Shown here piece by piece: positions 8,012 through 16,800 of a stretch of DNA of 29,813 nt. The stretch lies in NCBI GenBank assembly GCA_964386865.1, contig CAYLUN010000069.1, positions 1 to 29,813 of the forward strand, in the 5' to 3' direction. The notes beneath the pieces were generated by a model. It saw only the letters and a list, made by a program, of their open reading frames with translations. It had not been told where the DNA came from and did not search any database. Numbering within the stretch: the first letter of the stretch is position 1; every line of letters begins with the position of its first letter. The translations under genes and the position numbers were made by a program. The DNA is from CAYLUN01 sp964386865. Its GTDB lineage: Bacteria > Verrucomicrobiota > Kiritimatiellia > RFP12 > UBA1067.

Positions 8012-9235
8012 CTACGCCTTCTTCTCGTCGATCTTGGGGTTGAACAGCAGCGCCATCACCACCAACAGCACCACCGAGCAGACGAGTGTGACGAGCCACA
8101 CTTTGTCCCACGAGCCCTCGAGCACGCCGTCGGCATTCCGCTTGGTGTAGTGGTTAATGAGCGCGTTATTCGCGAACGTGCCGATGAGCGAGCCAAAGCC
8201 GAACGTCATCAGACCGTAGAAGCCCTGCGCCTGGCCCTGCATATCGGCCGGCGCCGACTTGCCGACGAAGACCTGACCGCCGACAATGAAGAAGCCGAAG
8301 ATGATGCCGTGGACGAGGATGCCGACATAGATCGCCGGGAGCATGTCGCCCGCGCCCAGATAGTAGGCGGCGTAACGTACAACCAGAGCCACCAGGCCGG
8401 CCACAAGCGACCACTTGACGCCGAACTTACGCATCGCCACGGTCACCAGCAACATAAAGCCCATCTCCGCCGCTTGACCGATGTAATTAGTCGCCGTCAA
8501 CAGCTTGAAGCCCTTGGCCGCAAGGAAGTCGGACAGGAACGCGAAGTGGATGTTGAAGGGGATCATCGCGACAAACGACACGAGCATGAAGACCGCGAAA
8601 TTCTTGTCCTTCATCAGCGAGATCGCGCGCAGTCCCAGCGCGTCGGCCACCGACAGAGGCTGGCCCTTACCCTTGGGCGGCGTCGGCGGGCAGAGCAGCG
8701 CGACGACCGCGCCGACCACGGCCACACCCGCACCGCAGTAGAACGGTATCGAGGTGCCGTCGATCGAGGTGCCGAAGGCTTTGAGCGCGACGATGCTGAA
8801 GAACATGGAGGCGACCCAGCCGATTGAGCCGAAGACGCGGATCTGCGGGAACTGCTCGGCCGGGCTGTTCGCCATCGCGATCGAGGCCGTCAGACTCCAC
8901 GTCGGCATGTAAAACAGCAAGGCGATCAACAGGTAGACGAAGACTTCGGTGCCCCCGGTGGCGCGGCCCGCCATGAAGAGCATCAGGCCGCAAATCAGGT
9001 TCGAGAACGCCAGCACCTTCTCGCTGTTGAAGAAGCGGTCTGCAATCATGCCGATCAAAGGAGAAGCCAGCGCACCGAGAGGCATCGTGCTGAGGATCCA
9101 CGGCTTCATGGCGTCCCACTTGTTGTTCGTCACGTAGGTGGCCAGCGCGCCCCAGAAGACCGCGAACATCATGAACTGCAAGAACATCATCGCACTCAAC
9201 TTAACGCGCGTACTCATCGGCATCGTGTTCGACAT
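8012..9235 (-). CDS. MFS permease of the nucleoside/sugar:H+ symporter type
   Basis: 407 residues with about 12 hydrophobic segments. The N-terminal helix region (VKLSAMMFLQFMMFAVFWGALATYV), SPLIGMIADRF after helix 2, and IRVFGSIGWVASMFF resemble the NupG/XapB nucleoside:H+ symporter branch and sugar permeases related to it. The protein would import a sugar or nucleoside across the inner membrane using the proton gradient. The start is the ATG at 9235, with GGGAG six bases upstream. A longer in-frame extension to 9421 would run through the promoter and palindromes and lacks a ribosome-binding site. It is the first gene of a two-gene operon with the LyxK-like kinase, which suggests the transported molecule is the substrate of that kinase, hence more likely a sugar than a nucleoside. 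Confidence 0.84.
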   Translation of the reverse strand: MSNTMPMSTRVKLSAMMFLQFMMFAVFWGALATYVTNNKWDAMKPWILSTMPLGALASPLIGMIADRFFNSEKVLAFSNLICGLMLFMAGRATGGTEVFVYLLIALLFYMPTWSLTASIAMANSPAEQFPQIRVFGSIGWVASMFFSIVALKAFGTSIDGTSIPFYCGAGVAVVGAVVALLCPPTPPKGKGQPLSVADALGLRAISLMKDKNFAVFMLVSFVAMIPFNIHFAFLSDFLAAKGFKLLTATNYIGQAAEMGFMLLVTVAMRKFGVKWSLVAGLVALVVRYAAYYLGAGDMLPAIYVGILVHGIIFGFFIVGGQVFVGKSAPADMQGQAQGFYGLMTFGFGSLIGTFANNALINHYTKRNADGVLEGSWDKVWLVTLVCSVVLLVVMALLFNPKIDEKKA

Positions 9236-9260
9236 ACCCTGCTCCCTTGTTTCGTTCGTC

Positions 9261-9281
9261 GTGGCGCCGTGAGGCGCTTCT
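9261..9281. repeat. REP-like palindrome, copy 2 (GCGCC-GTGA-GGCGC)
   Basis: This is identical over 21 bases to 2884-2904. It lies in the predicted 5' leader of the permease-kinase mRNA, about 30 bases ahead of the ATG, where it would form a short hairpin in the transcript. Confidence 0.55.
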
Positions 9282-9322
9282 TCACTGAGCAACGTCTTCG
9301 CCACCCACTTATTGTGGAGCGT

Positions 9323-9352
9323 ATTATCACAATCCCTGTCTGGAATTGTCAA
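9323..9352 (-). promoter_or_regulatory. Near-consensus promoter with operator-like dyad for the permease-kinase operon
   Basis: On the minus strand a perfect -35 TTGACA (9347-9352) is followed after 18 bases by GATAAT (9323-9328). Between and overlapping them is the dyad CAATTCC-AGACA-GGGATTG (9330-9348, 6 of 7 positions symmetric), placed where a repressor would block RNA polymerase. The predicted leader is about 80 bases. No regulator gene is in view. The promoter is strong on sequence; repression, perhaps relieved by the transported sugar, is inference. Confidence 0.68.
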
Positions 9353-9396
9353 TGCAAACCGTGTGCGTTGTCGGGGCAGGCGACAGCCTGTGCTCT

Positions 9397-9463
9397 GGGC
9401 CGGCTGAAGCCGGCACAACAAGCCTTGACGACCGCATGTTGTTTCGGCTCCAGCCGGCCCGGG
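9397..9463. repeat. Pair of REP-like palindromes in inverted orientation (BIME-like)
   Basis: Copy A (9397-9424) contains GGGCCGGC-TGAA-GCCGGC followed by ACAACAAGCC. Copy B (9434-9463), read on the other strand, is GGGCCGGC-TGGA-GCCGAAACAACATGC. The two face each other across 9 bases, so the block can fold as two hairpins or one long cruciform. It lies between the stop of the spermidine-synthase-like gene and the permease promoter and probably ends the former transcript. Related palindromes are at 13570-13584, 13788-13805 and 29453-29473. Confidence 0.65.
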
Positions 9464-9476
9464 TCAGGGCATAAGC

Positions 9477-10193
9477 CTACCCAGCTCGCGGGACACCGCC
9501 GCGCTCGGGCGGAAGCGAGCGCACGTCTCGCGAAATGACCCACACGCACCGCGACAGCGACCGCGCGCCCTTGTAGGCGGGCACCTGCACGCGGCGGAAG
9601 CAGAGCTGCGCCTGACGCAGGCGCTTCTCGAAGGACGGGTCGCCCGACACCGACCAGATCGACAGGCAGCCCTTCGCGTGCAGGGCCCGCATGCAAGCCT
9701 CGAGCCCCTCGCGGCTGTAAAGGCGGCTGTTGCTCGCCAAGGTGAACGCCTCCGGCCCGTTATCGACATCCAGCAGGATCGCGTCGAACGCGTGCTCGGC
9801 GTTGCGGATCACCTCGGCCACGTCGCCCGATTTGAGCCTCACGCGCGGGTCGCGCAGGGGATGCCCGGTCAGCTCGCCGAAGTACGTTCGGTTCCACTCG
9901 ACGATCACGGGAAGGAGTTCGCCCACGACGACCGTCGCGCCGGGCATCAGAAGATCAAGCGTCTCGCGCAGCGTGAACCCCATGCCGAGCCCGCCGATCA
10001 GCACGTTCGGATTCGGGCGCTCCTTGATGCGGGCGCAGCCCAGTCGCGCGAGTTCGAGTTCGGACTCGTGCGCGCGGCTGGTCATCAGCTCTTGCCGGCC
10101 CACTTGGATCGAGTAGTCGGCGTCGTGCTTGAACAGCGCCATCTCCTCCCCGTCCGGGGTCTTGGCCGACGCCATCTGAACGGTCGGTTTCAC
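9477..10193 (-). CDS. Spermidine synthase-like (PABS fold) protein
   Basis: About 238 residues from the GTG at 10193; an ATG at 10211 and an ATG at 10175 are alternatives, and none has a clear Shine-Dalgarno. I chose GTG because relatives usually begin with K-P a few residues before the A-x-TPDG motif seen here as AKTPDGEEM. The Rossmann methyltransferase-like core shows NPNVLIGGLGMGFTLRETL (dcSAM/SAM-binding loop), TVVVGELLPVIVEWNRTYF, DPRVRLKSGDVAEVI and FDAILLDVDNGPE. Spermidine synthases transfer an aminopropyl group to putrescine. This short single-domain subgroup is often annotated only as spermidine synthase-like, and its substrate is unproven. It is divergent from the xylanase and ends at a REP-like inverted pair. 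No polyamine gene is adjacent, so the pathway cannot be confirmed. Confidence 0.78.
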   Translation of the reverse strand: MKPTVQMASAKTPDGEEMALFKHDADYSIQVGRQELMTSRAHESELELARLGCARIKERPNPNVLIGGLGMGFTLRETLDLLMPGATVVVGELLPVIVEWNRTYFGELTGHPLRDPRVRLKSGDVAEVIRNAEHAFDAILLDVDNGPEAFTLASNSRLYSREGLEACMRALHAKGCLSIWSVSGDPSFEKRLRQAQLCFRRVQVPAYKGARSLSRCVWVISRDVRSLPPERGGVPRAG

Positions 10194-10320
10194 GCTCCCA
10201 CAATCCCACATCTGGCGGCTGCGCGTCAACCCCTATCGAAACCCCTGTCGGCACACACCCGCGCTCGCAGAGTGGGGAACAAGCCCGCAAATTCCTGTTC
10301 CGAACCCGCCGCGAATCCGG

Positions 10321-10332
10321 TACCCTGTTGCC
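10321..10332 (+). promoter_or_regulatory. Possible -10 element placing the xylanase start at or near +1
   Basis: TACCCT (10321-10326) lies six bases ahead of the xylanase ATG, which has no Shine-Dalgarno. A matching -35 is poor (TTCCGA region, 17-18 bases upstream). If real, the mRNA would be leaderless. Weak evidence. Confidence 0.25.
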
Positions 10333-12150
10333 ATGAATTTTCGCATGACCTGCTTCTTTGCCGTCACCTTGGCAGCCGCCTGCCTTCGCGCCGAGACCGC
10401 CGCCGAGACCTTCCGGCGCGAAACCGCCGCCCAGCTTCCCGGCAAGCCCGCCGTGCTGTTCGACGCCGACGACGTGTCGAGCCTGCCCCATCTCGCCGAC
10501 GCCGCCGACGCCGAGTTCGCGACCGTCGACGCGCCGGACCAGCCCTTCGCCAAAGCCGCTCACGTGACGGTCAAGCGACGCACCGACCCCGCCTGGAAGG
10601 TGCAGCTCACCTCGCGCCAGAGCCTGGGCCCCGTCAATGTGGGAGACGTGCTCTACATCAGCTTCAGCGTGCGCTGCACCGCTTCGGCGGCCGAAACCGG
10701 CGGCGGCAATCTCCTGGCCACCCTCCAGCAGGTCGACACGTATGACAGCCTGGAGCAGCTGCATGCCGCCCCTGGCAAGGCGTGGACGCGCGTCCATCTG
10801 CGAACCGTCGCGCGCAATCCCTATCCCGCAAAAAATCTCGAGCTGGTCTTCCACCTCGGCAAGGTCGAACAGACGCTGGAGTTCGGCGGCATCGTCGCGG
10901 TCAACCTCGGGCCCGGCGTGGATCTTCGCCAGCTCCCGCTCACCCGCGTCCGCTACGAGGGACAAGAGAAAGATCAGGCGTGGCGCAGGCAAGCGCTCGC
11001 CCGCATCGACAGCATCCGCACGGGCGACCTCGCCATGGACGTTCGAGCCGCCGACGGCAAGCCGGCCAGCAACGCCACGGTGCGCGTCCGCATGACCCGC
11101 CACGCCTACCAGTTCGGCACCTTCATCGAAGGTTACCTGCTGCACGAGACCCCCGACGGCAGACGCTACCGCGAGACGGCGATGAACCTCTTCAACCGCG
11201 TGACCTGCCCCCTCTATTGGAGCGACTGGGGCTGGGATAACCCCGAAGACCGGCTGACGTACATCGCCATCGCGCGATGGGCCAAAGTGAACGGCTTCAC
11301 CACGCGCGGACACAACCTGATCTGGCCCGGCTGGCGCTGGCTGCCGAAGCGGATCGAGGCGCTCAAGAACGATCCGGCAGCCCTGAGGAAGGCCATTGAC
11401 GAACATCTACAGCAGGTGGTCACCGTCATGAAGCCGATCGCGTTCGACACCTACGACGTCGTGAACGAGCCACGCGTCAACCATGCGCTCATGGACATCC
11501 TCGGCCCGCAGGAGGTGGCCCGCTGGTTCAAGCTCACGCGCGAGATCGACCCGCACCCCGCGCTGGGCATCAACGAGTTTTCGATCCTCTCCGGCGGCGG
11601 CGACACCCTGGCTGAACAAGAACTCTACATGCGGCAGATCCGCGATCTGCTGAGCGCCGGTGCGCCGGTCGGCGTGATCGGCGTGCAGTGCCACATGGGC
11701 GAGAACCTGACCCCGCCCGCGAAAGTCATCGAGATCCTCGACCGCCTCTCCACGCTCAAGCTGCCCATCCACGCCACCGAGTTCGACATCTCCACGGACG
11801 ACGAGGAGACGCAGGGCGACTATATGCGCGACTTCCTGATCGCCTTCTTCTCACACCCCGCCACCGAGTCGCTGACGCAGTGGGGGTTCTGGGAGGGCTG
11901 CCACTGGATCCCGCGGGCCGCGCTGTTCGCCAAGGACTGGCGCCTGAAGCCGAACGGCAAAGCCTACCTCGACCTCGTCAAAGGGGCGTGGTGGACCGAC
12001 GAAACGCGCACGACGGATCGCCAGGGCAGCTGCCGCGTGCGCGGCTTCCTCGGCGACTACGAAGTCACCGTGACCCTTCCCGACGGAACCTCGTTCACCC
12101 GCCCCACCCGCATCACCCGCTCCGCCCCCCTGCTCACGCTGAAGCCCTGA
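10333..12150 (+). CDS. Secreted GH10 endo-1,4-beta-xylanase with N-terminal beta-sandwich
   Basis: 605 residues. A signal peptide (about 1-20, ending CLRA) directs export. Residues about 35-205 look like a CBM4/9-type beta-sandwich module (AHVTVKRRTDPAWKVQL, VGDVLYISFSVRC). The catalytic TIM barrel spans about 240-560. RGHNLIWPG (325-333) is the GH10 substrate-binding strand, E379 in DVVNEP is the acid/base and E483 in HATEFDIS is the nucleophile; QCHMG (452-456) and TQWGFWEG are further family markers. A short beta-rich tail (about 570-605) follows. GH10 enzymes are retaining endo-xylanases cutting the beta-1,4-xylan backbone. The ATG at 10333 gives a good signal peptide; ATG at residue 5 is an alternative. 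No Shine-Dalgarno is seen. The gene ends five bases before the convergent epimerase gene. Neighbouring permease and pentulokinase-like genes fit pentose use, though direct co-regulation is not shown. Confidence 0.92.
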   Translation: MNFRMTCFFAVTLAAACLRAETAAETFRRETAAQLPGKPAVLFDADDVSSLPHLADAADAEFATVDAPDQPFAKAAHVTVKRRTDPAWKVQLTSRQSLGPVNVGDVLYISFSVRCTASAAETGGGNLLATLQQVDTYDSLEQLHAAPGKAWTRVHLRTVARNPYPAKNLELVFHLGKVEQTLEFGGIVAVNLGPGVDLRQLPLTRVRYEGQEKDQAWRRQALARIDSIRTGDLAMDVRAADGKPASNATVRVRMTRHAYQFGTFIEGYLLHETPDGRRYRETAMNLFNRVTCPLYWSDWGWDNPEDRLTYIAIARWAKVNGFTTRGHNLIWPGWRWLPKRIEALKNDPAALRKAIDEHLQQVVTVMKPIAFDTYDVVNEPRVNHALMDILGPQEVARWFKLTREIDPHPALGINEFSILSGGGDTLAEQELYMRQIRDLLSAGAPVGVIGVQCHMGENLTPPAKVIEILDRLSTLKLPIHATEFDISTDDEETQGDYMRDFLIAFFSHPATESLTQWGFWEGCHWIPRAALFAKDWRLKPNGKAYLDLVKGAWWTDETRTTDRQGSCRVRGFLGDYEVTVTLPDGTSFTRPTRITRSAPLLTLKP

Positions 12151-12155
12151 CCCGT

Positions 12156-13097
12156 TCAGTTGCTGCGGTACGCCGCCTGACGGTCCCTGCGGCGGGCCAG
12201 CTCGCTCGTGTAGCGCCGCCCGAGCGTATCCGCCCGCACACGCGCCCACTCGGTCAGCCGCGTGCGTCCGGCGGGAGGCGCGTCCACAAAGAGCCGGCCG
12301 CCCATCAGAGCCGACACCTCGTCGCGGGTCATCAGCACGTCGCCGACGAGTTTGCCGATACCCCACGCCACCGCACGGCCGGCCCACGGCGGCACGCCCA
12401 CGACCAGCCGCCGCTTGCCGATGATTTCGGCGACGGTCTCAACGAGGTCGCGATACGTGAAGGTCTCCGGGCCGACAGCCTCGATCACGGCGTTCGCGCG
12501 GCCCCGTCCCTGCTCCACGGCAAGCGCGGCCAGATCGTCGACGTAGATCGGCTGGAGCTTGTAGCGTCCGTCCCCGAACACGCCGAACACGGGCAGGCGC
12601 CGCAGCGCCCACGCGATGTTGTTCACCAGGATGTCCTCTTTGCCGAACAGCACGGCCGGCCGCAGGATCGCGTAGGACAGGCCGCTCTCCCGGAGGGCGC
12701 GTTCGAGCTGCGCCTTGCCCCGGAAGTACTCGAGCGGCGAATCCTCAGACGGATTCGTGATGCTGACGTGAACCACGCGCTCCACCCCGGCCGCCCGCGC
12801 GGCCTCGAACAGCGTCCGCGTGTTCCGCACGGCGTCGGCGTGCGTGAAACCCCGATGGTTAAAGCGCACCCAGTAGGTGTTGTAGAGCACGGACACGCCA
12901 CGCAGCGCCTCCGCGAGCTTCGCCGGCTCGTCGAAGTGAAACGGCACGGCCCGCACGCGGCCGCCGAAGGGGTTCGGGCGCTGCCCCGAATTCGTAAGCG
13001 TCAGCACGTCCTTCCCCTCGGCAAGCAACCGCTGTGCAATGTACTTGCCCGAGTATCCGAACGCCCCGGTCACCGCGTGTGTGGTTTTCTCTGACAT
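12156..13097 (-). CDS. NAD(P)-dependent epimerase/NmrA-like atypical SDR
   Basis: 313 residues. The N-terminal Rossmann fold begins THAVTGAFGYSGKYIAQRLL, with the TGxxGxxG dinucleotide-binding pattern of extended/atypical SDRs. VVHVSITNPSEDSPLEYFRGKAQLE carries the usual Ser and Tyr-x-x-x-Lys positions (YFRGK). SYAILRPAVLFGKEDIL and the VDDLA segment (QPIYVDDLAAL) match the complex-I NDUFA9-like/nucleoside-diphosphate-sugar epimerase group. The reaction is not known; such proteins may be quinone- or sugar-related reductases or NAD(P)-binding assembly factors. The start is the ATG at 13097, five bases after the yqeY stop, with no good Shine-Dalgarno, so translation is probably coupled to yqeY. 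It converges with the xylanase gene, leaving only five bases between the stops and no room for a terminator. Family firm, function open. Confidence 0.83.
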   Translation of the reverse strand: MSEKTTHAVTGAFGYSGKYIAQRLLAEGKDVLTLTNSGQRPNPFGGRVRAVPFHFDEPAKLAEALRGVSVLYNTYWVRFNHRGFTHADAVRNTRTLFEAARAAGVERVVHVSITNPSEDSPLEYFRGKAQLERALRESGLSYAILRPAVLFGKEDILVNNIAWALRRLPVFGVFGDGRYKLQPIYVDDLAALAVEQGRGRANAVIEAVGPETFTYRDLVETVAEIIGKRRLVVGVPPWAGRAVAWGIGKLVGDVLMTRDEVSALMGGRLFVDAPPAGRTRLTEWARVRADTLGRRYTSELARRRDRQAAYRSN

Positions 13098-13102
13098 GTC
13101 GG

Positions 13103-13552
13103 CTACGGCAGCAGCGACTGGACGACCTGGTTGACCAGCTTGCCGTCGGCGCAGCCCTTGACCTTGGGCATCAGAAGCGCCATCACCTTGCCCATCTCCT
13201 TCTTGCTGGCCGCGCCGCTCTCGGCGATGCACTGCTTCACAAGCGCTTCGATCTCGGCGCGCTCCAGCTGCTTCGGCTGGTACTTGCGGTAAAGGCCGAC
13301 CTGCTTCTGCTCCTTGTCGACCAGATCCTGCCGGTTCGCCGCAGCGAACTGCTCGATCGCGTCGAGCCGCTGCTTGATCGCCTTCGTGACCACCGAGGCG
13401 ACCGCCTCGTCCGTGATCTCGGCCCCGGCGTTGACCGTCTGGTCCTTGATCGCCGCGTGCAGCGTCCGCAGCGCAAGAACCGTCTCGCTCTGCTGCGCCT
13501 TCATGGCCTCTTTGATGTCGGCCATTAACTGATCCATCACTATCGACGCCAT
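13103..13552 (-). CDS. yqeY: GatB/YqeY domain protein
   Basis: 149 residues, the normal length for the YqeY family. Characteristic segments are KEAMKAQQSETVLALRTLHAAIKD near the N-terminus, VVTKAIKQRLDAIEQF in the middle, and YQPKQLERAEIEALVKQ..., SKKEMGKVMALLMPKVKG.ADGKLVNQVV at the C-terminus. YqeY resembles the C-terminal tRNA-handling domain of GatB in Asp-/Glu-tRNA amidotransferase; its own role is not well defined. The protein is cytoplasmic. The ATG at 13552 is chosen because GAGGAGG lies nine bases upstream; a TTG at 13561 is a poorer choice. A REP-like hairpin (13570-13584) sits just ahead of the ribosome-binding site. The downstream epimerase gene follows at five bases, implying one transcript. 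Confidence 0.92.
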   Translation of the reverse strand: MASIVMDQLMADIKEAMKAQQSETVLALRTLHAAIKDQTVNAGAEITDEAVASVVTKAIKQRLDAIEQFAAANRQDLVDKEQKQVGLYRKYQPKQLERAEIEALVKQCIAESGAASKKEMGKVMALLMPKVKGCADGKLVNQVVQSLLP

Positions 13553-13569
13553 AATACGCAACCTCCTCG

Positions 13570-13584
13570 GCCGGCTCAGCCGGC
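13570..13584. repeat. REP-like palindrome GCCGGC-TCA-GCCGGC ahead of yqeY
   Basis: A perfect 6-bp stem with a three-base loop lies directly upstream of the yqeY ribosome-binding site. With its flanks (GGTGCCGGCTGAGCCGG on the minus strand) it matches the 9397-9424 element closely. In the yqeY mRNA it could affect translation or mark the 3' end of upstream transcription. Confidence 0.55.
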
Positions 13585-13727
13585 ACCAATGATTCCCACA
13601 TGCACGATGCAGGATACCACAAACCAGCCCCGCCTGACACTACGTCATCATCGGCACCACATGCCGTTCCGTCCCGCAGCCGTCCCATCAAAAGTGAACC
13701 GATCCGCGCAACCGCGTTCGAAGAACC

Positions 13728-13755
13728 GGCGCTCGGACGACTCCGCCCGAGCGCC
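13728..13755 (-). terminator. 9-bp hairpin downstream of the giant surface-protein gene
   Basis: GGCGCTCGG (13728-13736) and its exact complement (13747-13755) flank a 10-base loop, about 53 bases past the giant gene's stop and ahead of yqeY. No U-run follows, so any terminator would be non-canonical. The gap 13553-13807 holds no credible gene. Confidence 0.4.
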
Positions 13756-13787
13756 AGCCTGAAAAGAGGGGGCGGGCGTGTGCGTGA

Positions 13788-13805
13788 GACTGGCTTCAGC
13801 CTGTC
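13788..13805. repeat. REP-like hairpin (GACTGGC-TTCA-GCCTGTC) at the 3' end of the giant gene
   Basis: A 7-bp stem with one T-T mismatch and a TTCA loop lies two bases after the stop codon of the minus-strand giant gene. It shares the TTCA loop and the GGC/GCC stem core with the other palindromes of this window and may stabilise the mRNA end. Confidence 0.5.
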
Positions 13806-13807
13806 GG

Positions 13808-16800
13808 TCAGCGCACCTTGAGGAGCGTGCCCTCGACGAAGAACAACTTCACGGTTCCGTCCGACAGGTACATCACATGCCAACGGCTATTCGGCAGGTT
13901 GTTAGCGGCAAAGGTGCCCGTCCGCGTGCCCGTGCAGGTCATGATCGTGTACTGCTGGTGGCGGTCGAGGCTCGCCGGATTCGCGATCGAGAGCGTGAGC
14001 GACGAGAGGTCAACATTGCCGCGCACGGCCAGCAGATCGCTGCCGCCTGTGGCGTTCACGTCCAGCGACAGCGTGCCCGTCAGCGTAGCGGAGGAGGTGG
14101 CGAGGGTCAGCGTGCCAAGCGTGCCGGCTCCGGCTGGCGTGATCGCGCCGGTTACGGTCAGCGTGCCATTGGTCACGAGGCCCGAGCCGCTCAGCCCAGC
14201 GAGGCTCTGCCGCGTCCCGCCAAGATCCAGCACCGCGCCCGACGCCGAAACCGTAACCACGGTGCCAGTGGGCAACAGGTCTGCCGCTAGGCCGGCGACG
14301 TTCGTCACGGTCAGCAGGCTGCCGTTGCCGGGATCGGCGAGCGTCTTGAAGTACTCGTAGAGGCCCAAGCCGCGTCCCTGCCGGTCGTAGCCGATGCCCA
14401 GCCCGGTCCAGGCCGTATTAATTCCGACAGCGCCGCTGCCCTGCCCGAGGCGCAGTTCGAAGGCGTTCGCGCCGGGGCTGACGACCGCGTTGGTCACCAT
14501 GGTCGCGCTGGACACCGTGCTGTACAGAATGGTCGAGCCGTTGAGCTTGATCAGGCCGCAGTCGTCGAAGCGCTTCACGAACGACCACGTTTCGTTGGTC
14601 GTGGCGTCGCTCCACAGGTAGCCCGAGTAAATCCAGGTGGTGTAGTTCGGCCAGATCCCGCCGGAGGCTGCGGCGTCCGCGAAGTACTGGTTAGCGTACC
14701 GCGTGGCGAGCTGCACGGAGGTGGCGGGATTGTTCGAAACGGTGTTCAGCGAGCTGGTACCGCCGTTCGGGACGCGACCTTCGTAGAGTCCGGGCGTCAG
14801 CGCCATGACGCGCAGTGTTCCGTTGCTGATGAAAGTCGATCCCGCATACGTCTGAGGCGCGGAGATCGTCAGCGTGCCATTGCCGCCTTTGACGAGGCCG
14901 GCGTCGCTGACCAGCAGGGCATTCAGTGTTCCCGCCTCGGCATAGGCGGCCTGGGCCGAGTACAGCGAGCCGTTGATGATGGAGCCGCCGGCGAGAAGCA
15001 GGTCGTTGGTCAGCGTGAGCCCGTTCAGATCCAGCTTGCCGCCGGACAGTTGCAGGCCGGTGCCGGTCGGGATAGCCAGGTTGTGGGCGGCGATGAGCGT
15101 GCCGTCGAGCACGGTTGTCGCGCCTCCGTAGGTGTTGGTACCGCTGAGCACGACCGTGCCGGACCCCAGCTTGGCGAGGCCACCGTTGCTGGAATTCGGG
15201 GCGAGAACGGCGTTGTAGGCGAGCGCCGACGCGTTGTTCGTGTAGCCGCCGCCGCGCAGCGTGGCGACGACCACGTCGCCGGGCAGATAACCGGTGCCGG
15301 GGCTAGTGACGGTGATGCCGGTGACCTGGCCGAAGGTCAGGCTCTCGGGGTTGAGATCGACCGACGCGATGGCCGTGGCGCCGGCTCCGCTGCCGCCGCT
15401 GACGACGACGGCCGGTGCGCCGATGTACCCCAGACCGCCGGAAAGGAGGGAGACGCTCGCAACGCCGTAGTCGGTGGGCGCGAGAAGGGACTGGGCGACG
15501 GTGACGAGGGCGTTGCTCTGGGCGTCTAGGCTTGCGCCGCCGGGGTAGACGGTGGCGGCGGTCAACCCTCGCAGGAACGTCGCGCCGTACGCCGTGGACG
15601 CGCCGGCCCGCAGCGTGCCGCCGTTGAAGTTGAGCAGCGTCGGCGTCGGGAGCGCGGCGCCGGTCTGAGTCTGGGCGTACACGCGGTTGGCGTGCAGCGT
15701 GCCCGCGTTCAGGTTCACGACGGCGGCGAGGCCGCCGGCGGCCCGCGCCATGTTGAGCGAGCGGGTCGTGTTGCCGACCGCGACGTCCATCGTCGCGCTC
15801 GGGCCGAGCAGGTTGATCATGCCGAACGCGCTGTACAGGTTCGTGTAGATCAAGGTTGTGTCGTTGCCGCTCGGAGGGGCGATCACTGTGCCGCCGAACA
15901 GGTTCACCGCCGCGTTTCCGCCGCCCTGGTTGAAGAGCAGCCAACCGCTGGCCGCGCCCACCGTAACGACACCCGCGTTCACATCAAGAACGGCGTTGCA
16001 GAAGCCTTGTCCGCTGCCACCAACGGAGAACTGCCCCGGGTTGAGTACGCCGGCGTTCAGCCGGTAGTAACCGTAGCCGCCTGCCGACCCCAGCGCGAGA
16101 TCGTCTGTGCTGCCCGTCGGGGGCGCGATCGAGACCGTGCCACCGTTCTGGATGATGGCTCCCGCCGCGCCGCTGTTCTGACCCAAGTACAGCCTGGTCA
16201 TGAAAACGTTGGTCGAGACGGTGGCCGTCGGGCGGTCGCCGCTGGCGTTACCGACCGTGAGGGTGTTGCCGCGCAGCGAGAGCGCGCCGTCCACGTTCAT
16301 AAGGGCCGAGTTCTTGAGGGTGACGTTCAGGACCGTGCTGGTGCTGCCGTTGGCGAACGTCAACAGCCCGAGATTGTTAAGGGCGATCGCGCCGATGTTG
16401 TTCGTGGTGCCGCTGGCGTAGACCACCGTACCGGTGTTGTTGACCGTGAGCGAGCCGTTCGTGTTGAAGCCGGGGCCGTTGAAAGCGAGCGACGAGGCGT
16501 TATTGAGGGTGATGTTGCCGATCACGTTCGAGCCGTAGCCGCCGAAGGTCGCGACGCCGCTTCCATTCAGGGTCAGCGCACCGGTCGTGATCGCGCTGTT
16601 GTTCGTCGTCGACAGCCGGGCGCCATTGGCGACGGTGACCGCGCCGACGAGATTGGTGCTGACGTTGCCGAACGCGAGCGTGCCGCCGTTGACGATGACC
16701 GCGCCCGTGAAGGTGTTGGTGCCGGACAGCGTGAGGGTGTTTGCGCCCTGCTTCGTCAGCGCGAGGAGCTTCGTGAGGTCGCCGGCGTAGTCGAGGCCGC

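Noticed and set aside
9236..9421. An N-terminal extension of the permease to 9421
   Set aside because: It would be translated from DNA containing the promoter and REP-like elements, upstream of a good ribosome-binding site at the ATG at 9235.
9955..11406. A 483-codon minus-strand frame across the xylanase
   Set aside because: The plus strand encodes a complete GH10 enzyme with signal peptide and catalytic residues. The antisense product has no motif and also overlaps the spermidine-synthase-like gene.
13600..13821. A 73-codon plus-strand frame between yqeY and the giant gene
   Set aside because: No ribosome-binding site, no recognisable similarity, Pro/Ser/Arg-rich, and it crosses two hairpins.
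13098..13883. An upstream in-frame extension of the epimerase frame (to 13883)
   Set aside because: It runs through yqeY out of frame and into the giant gene. The Rossmann fold starts correctly at the ATG at 13097.
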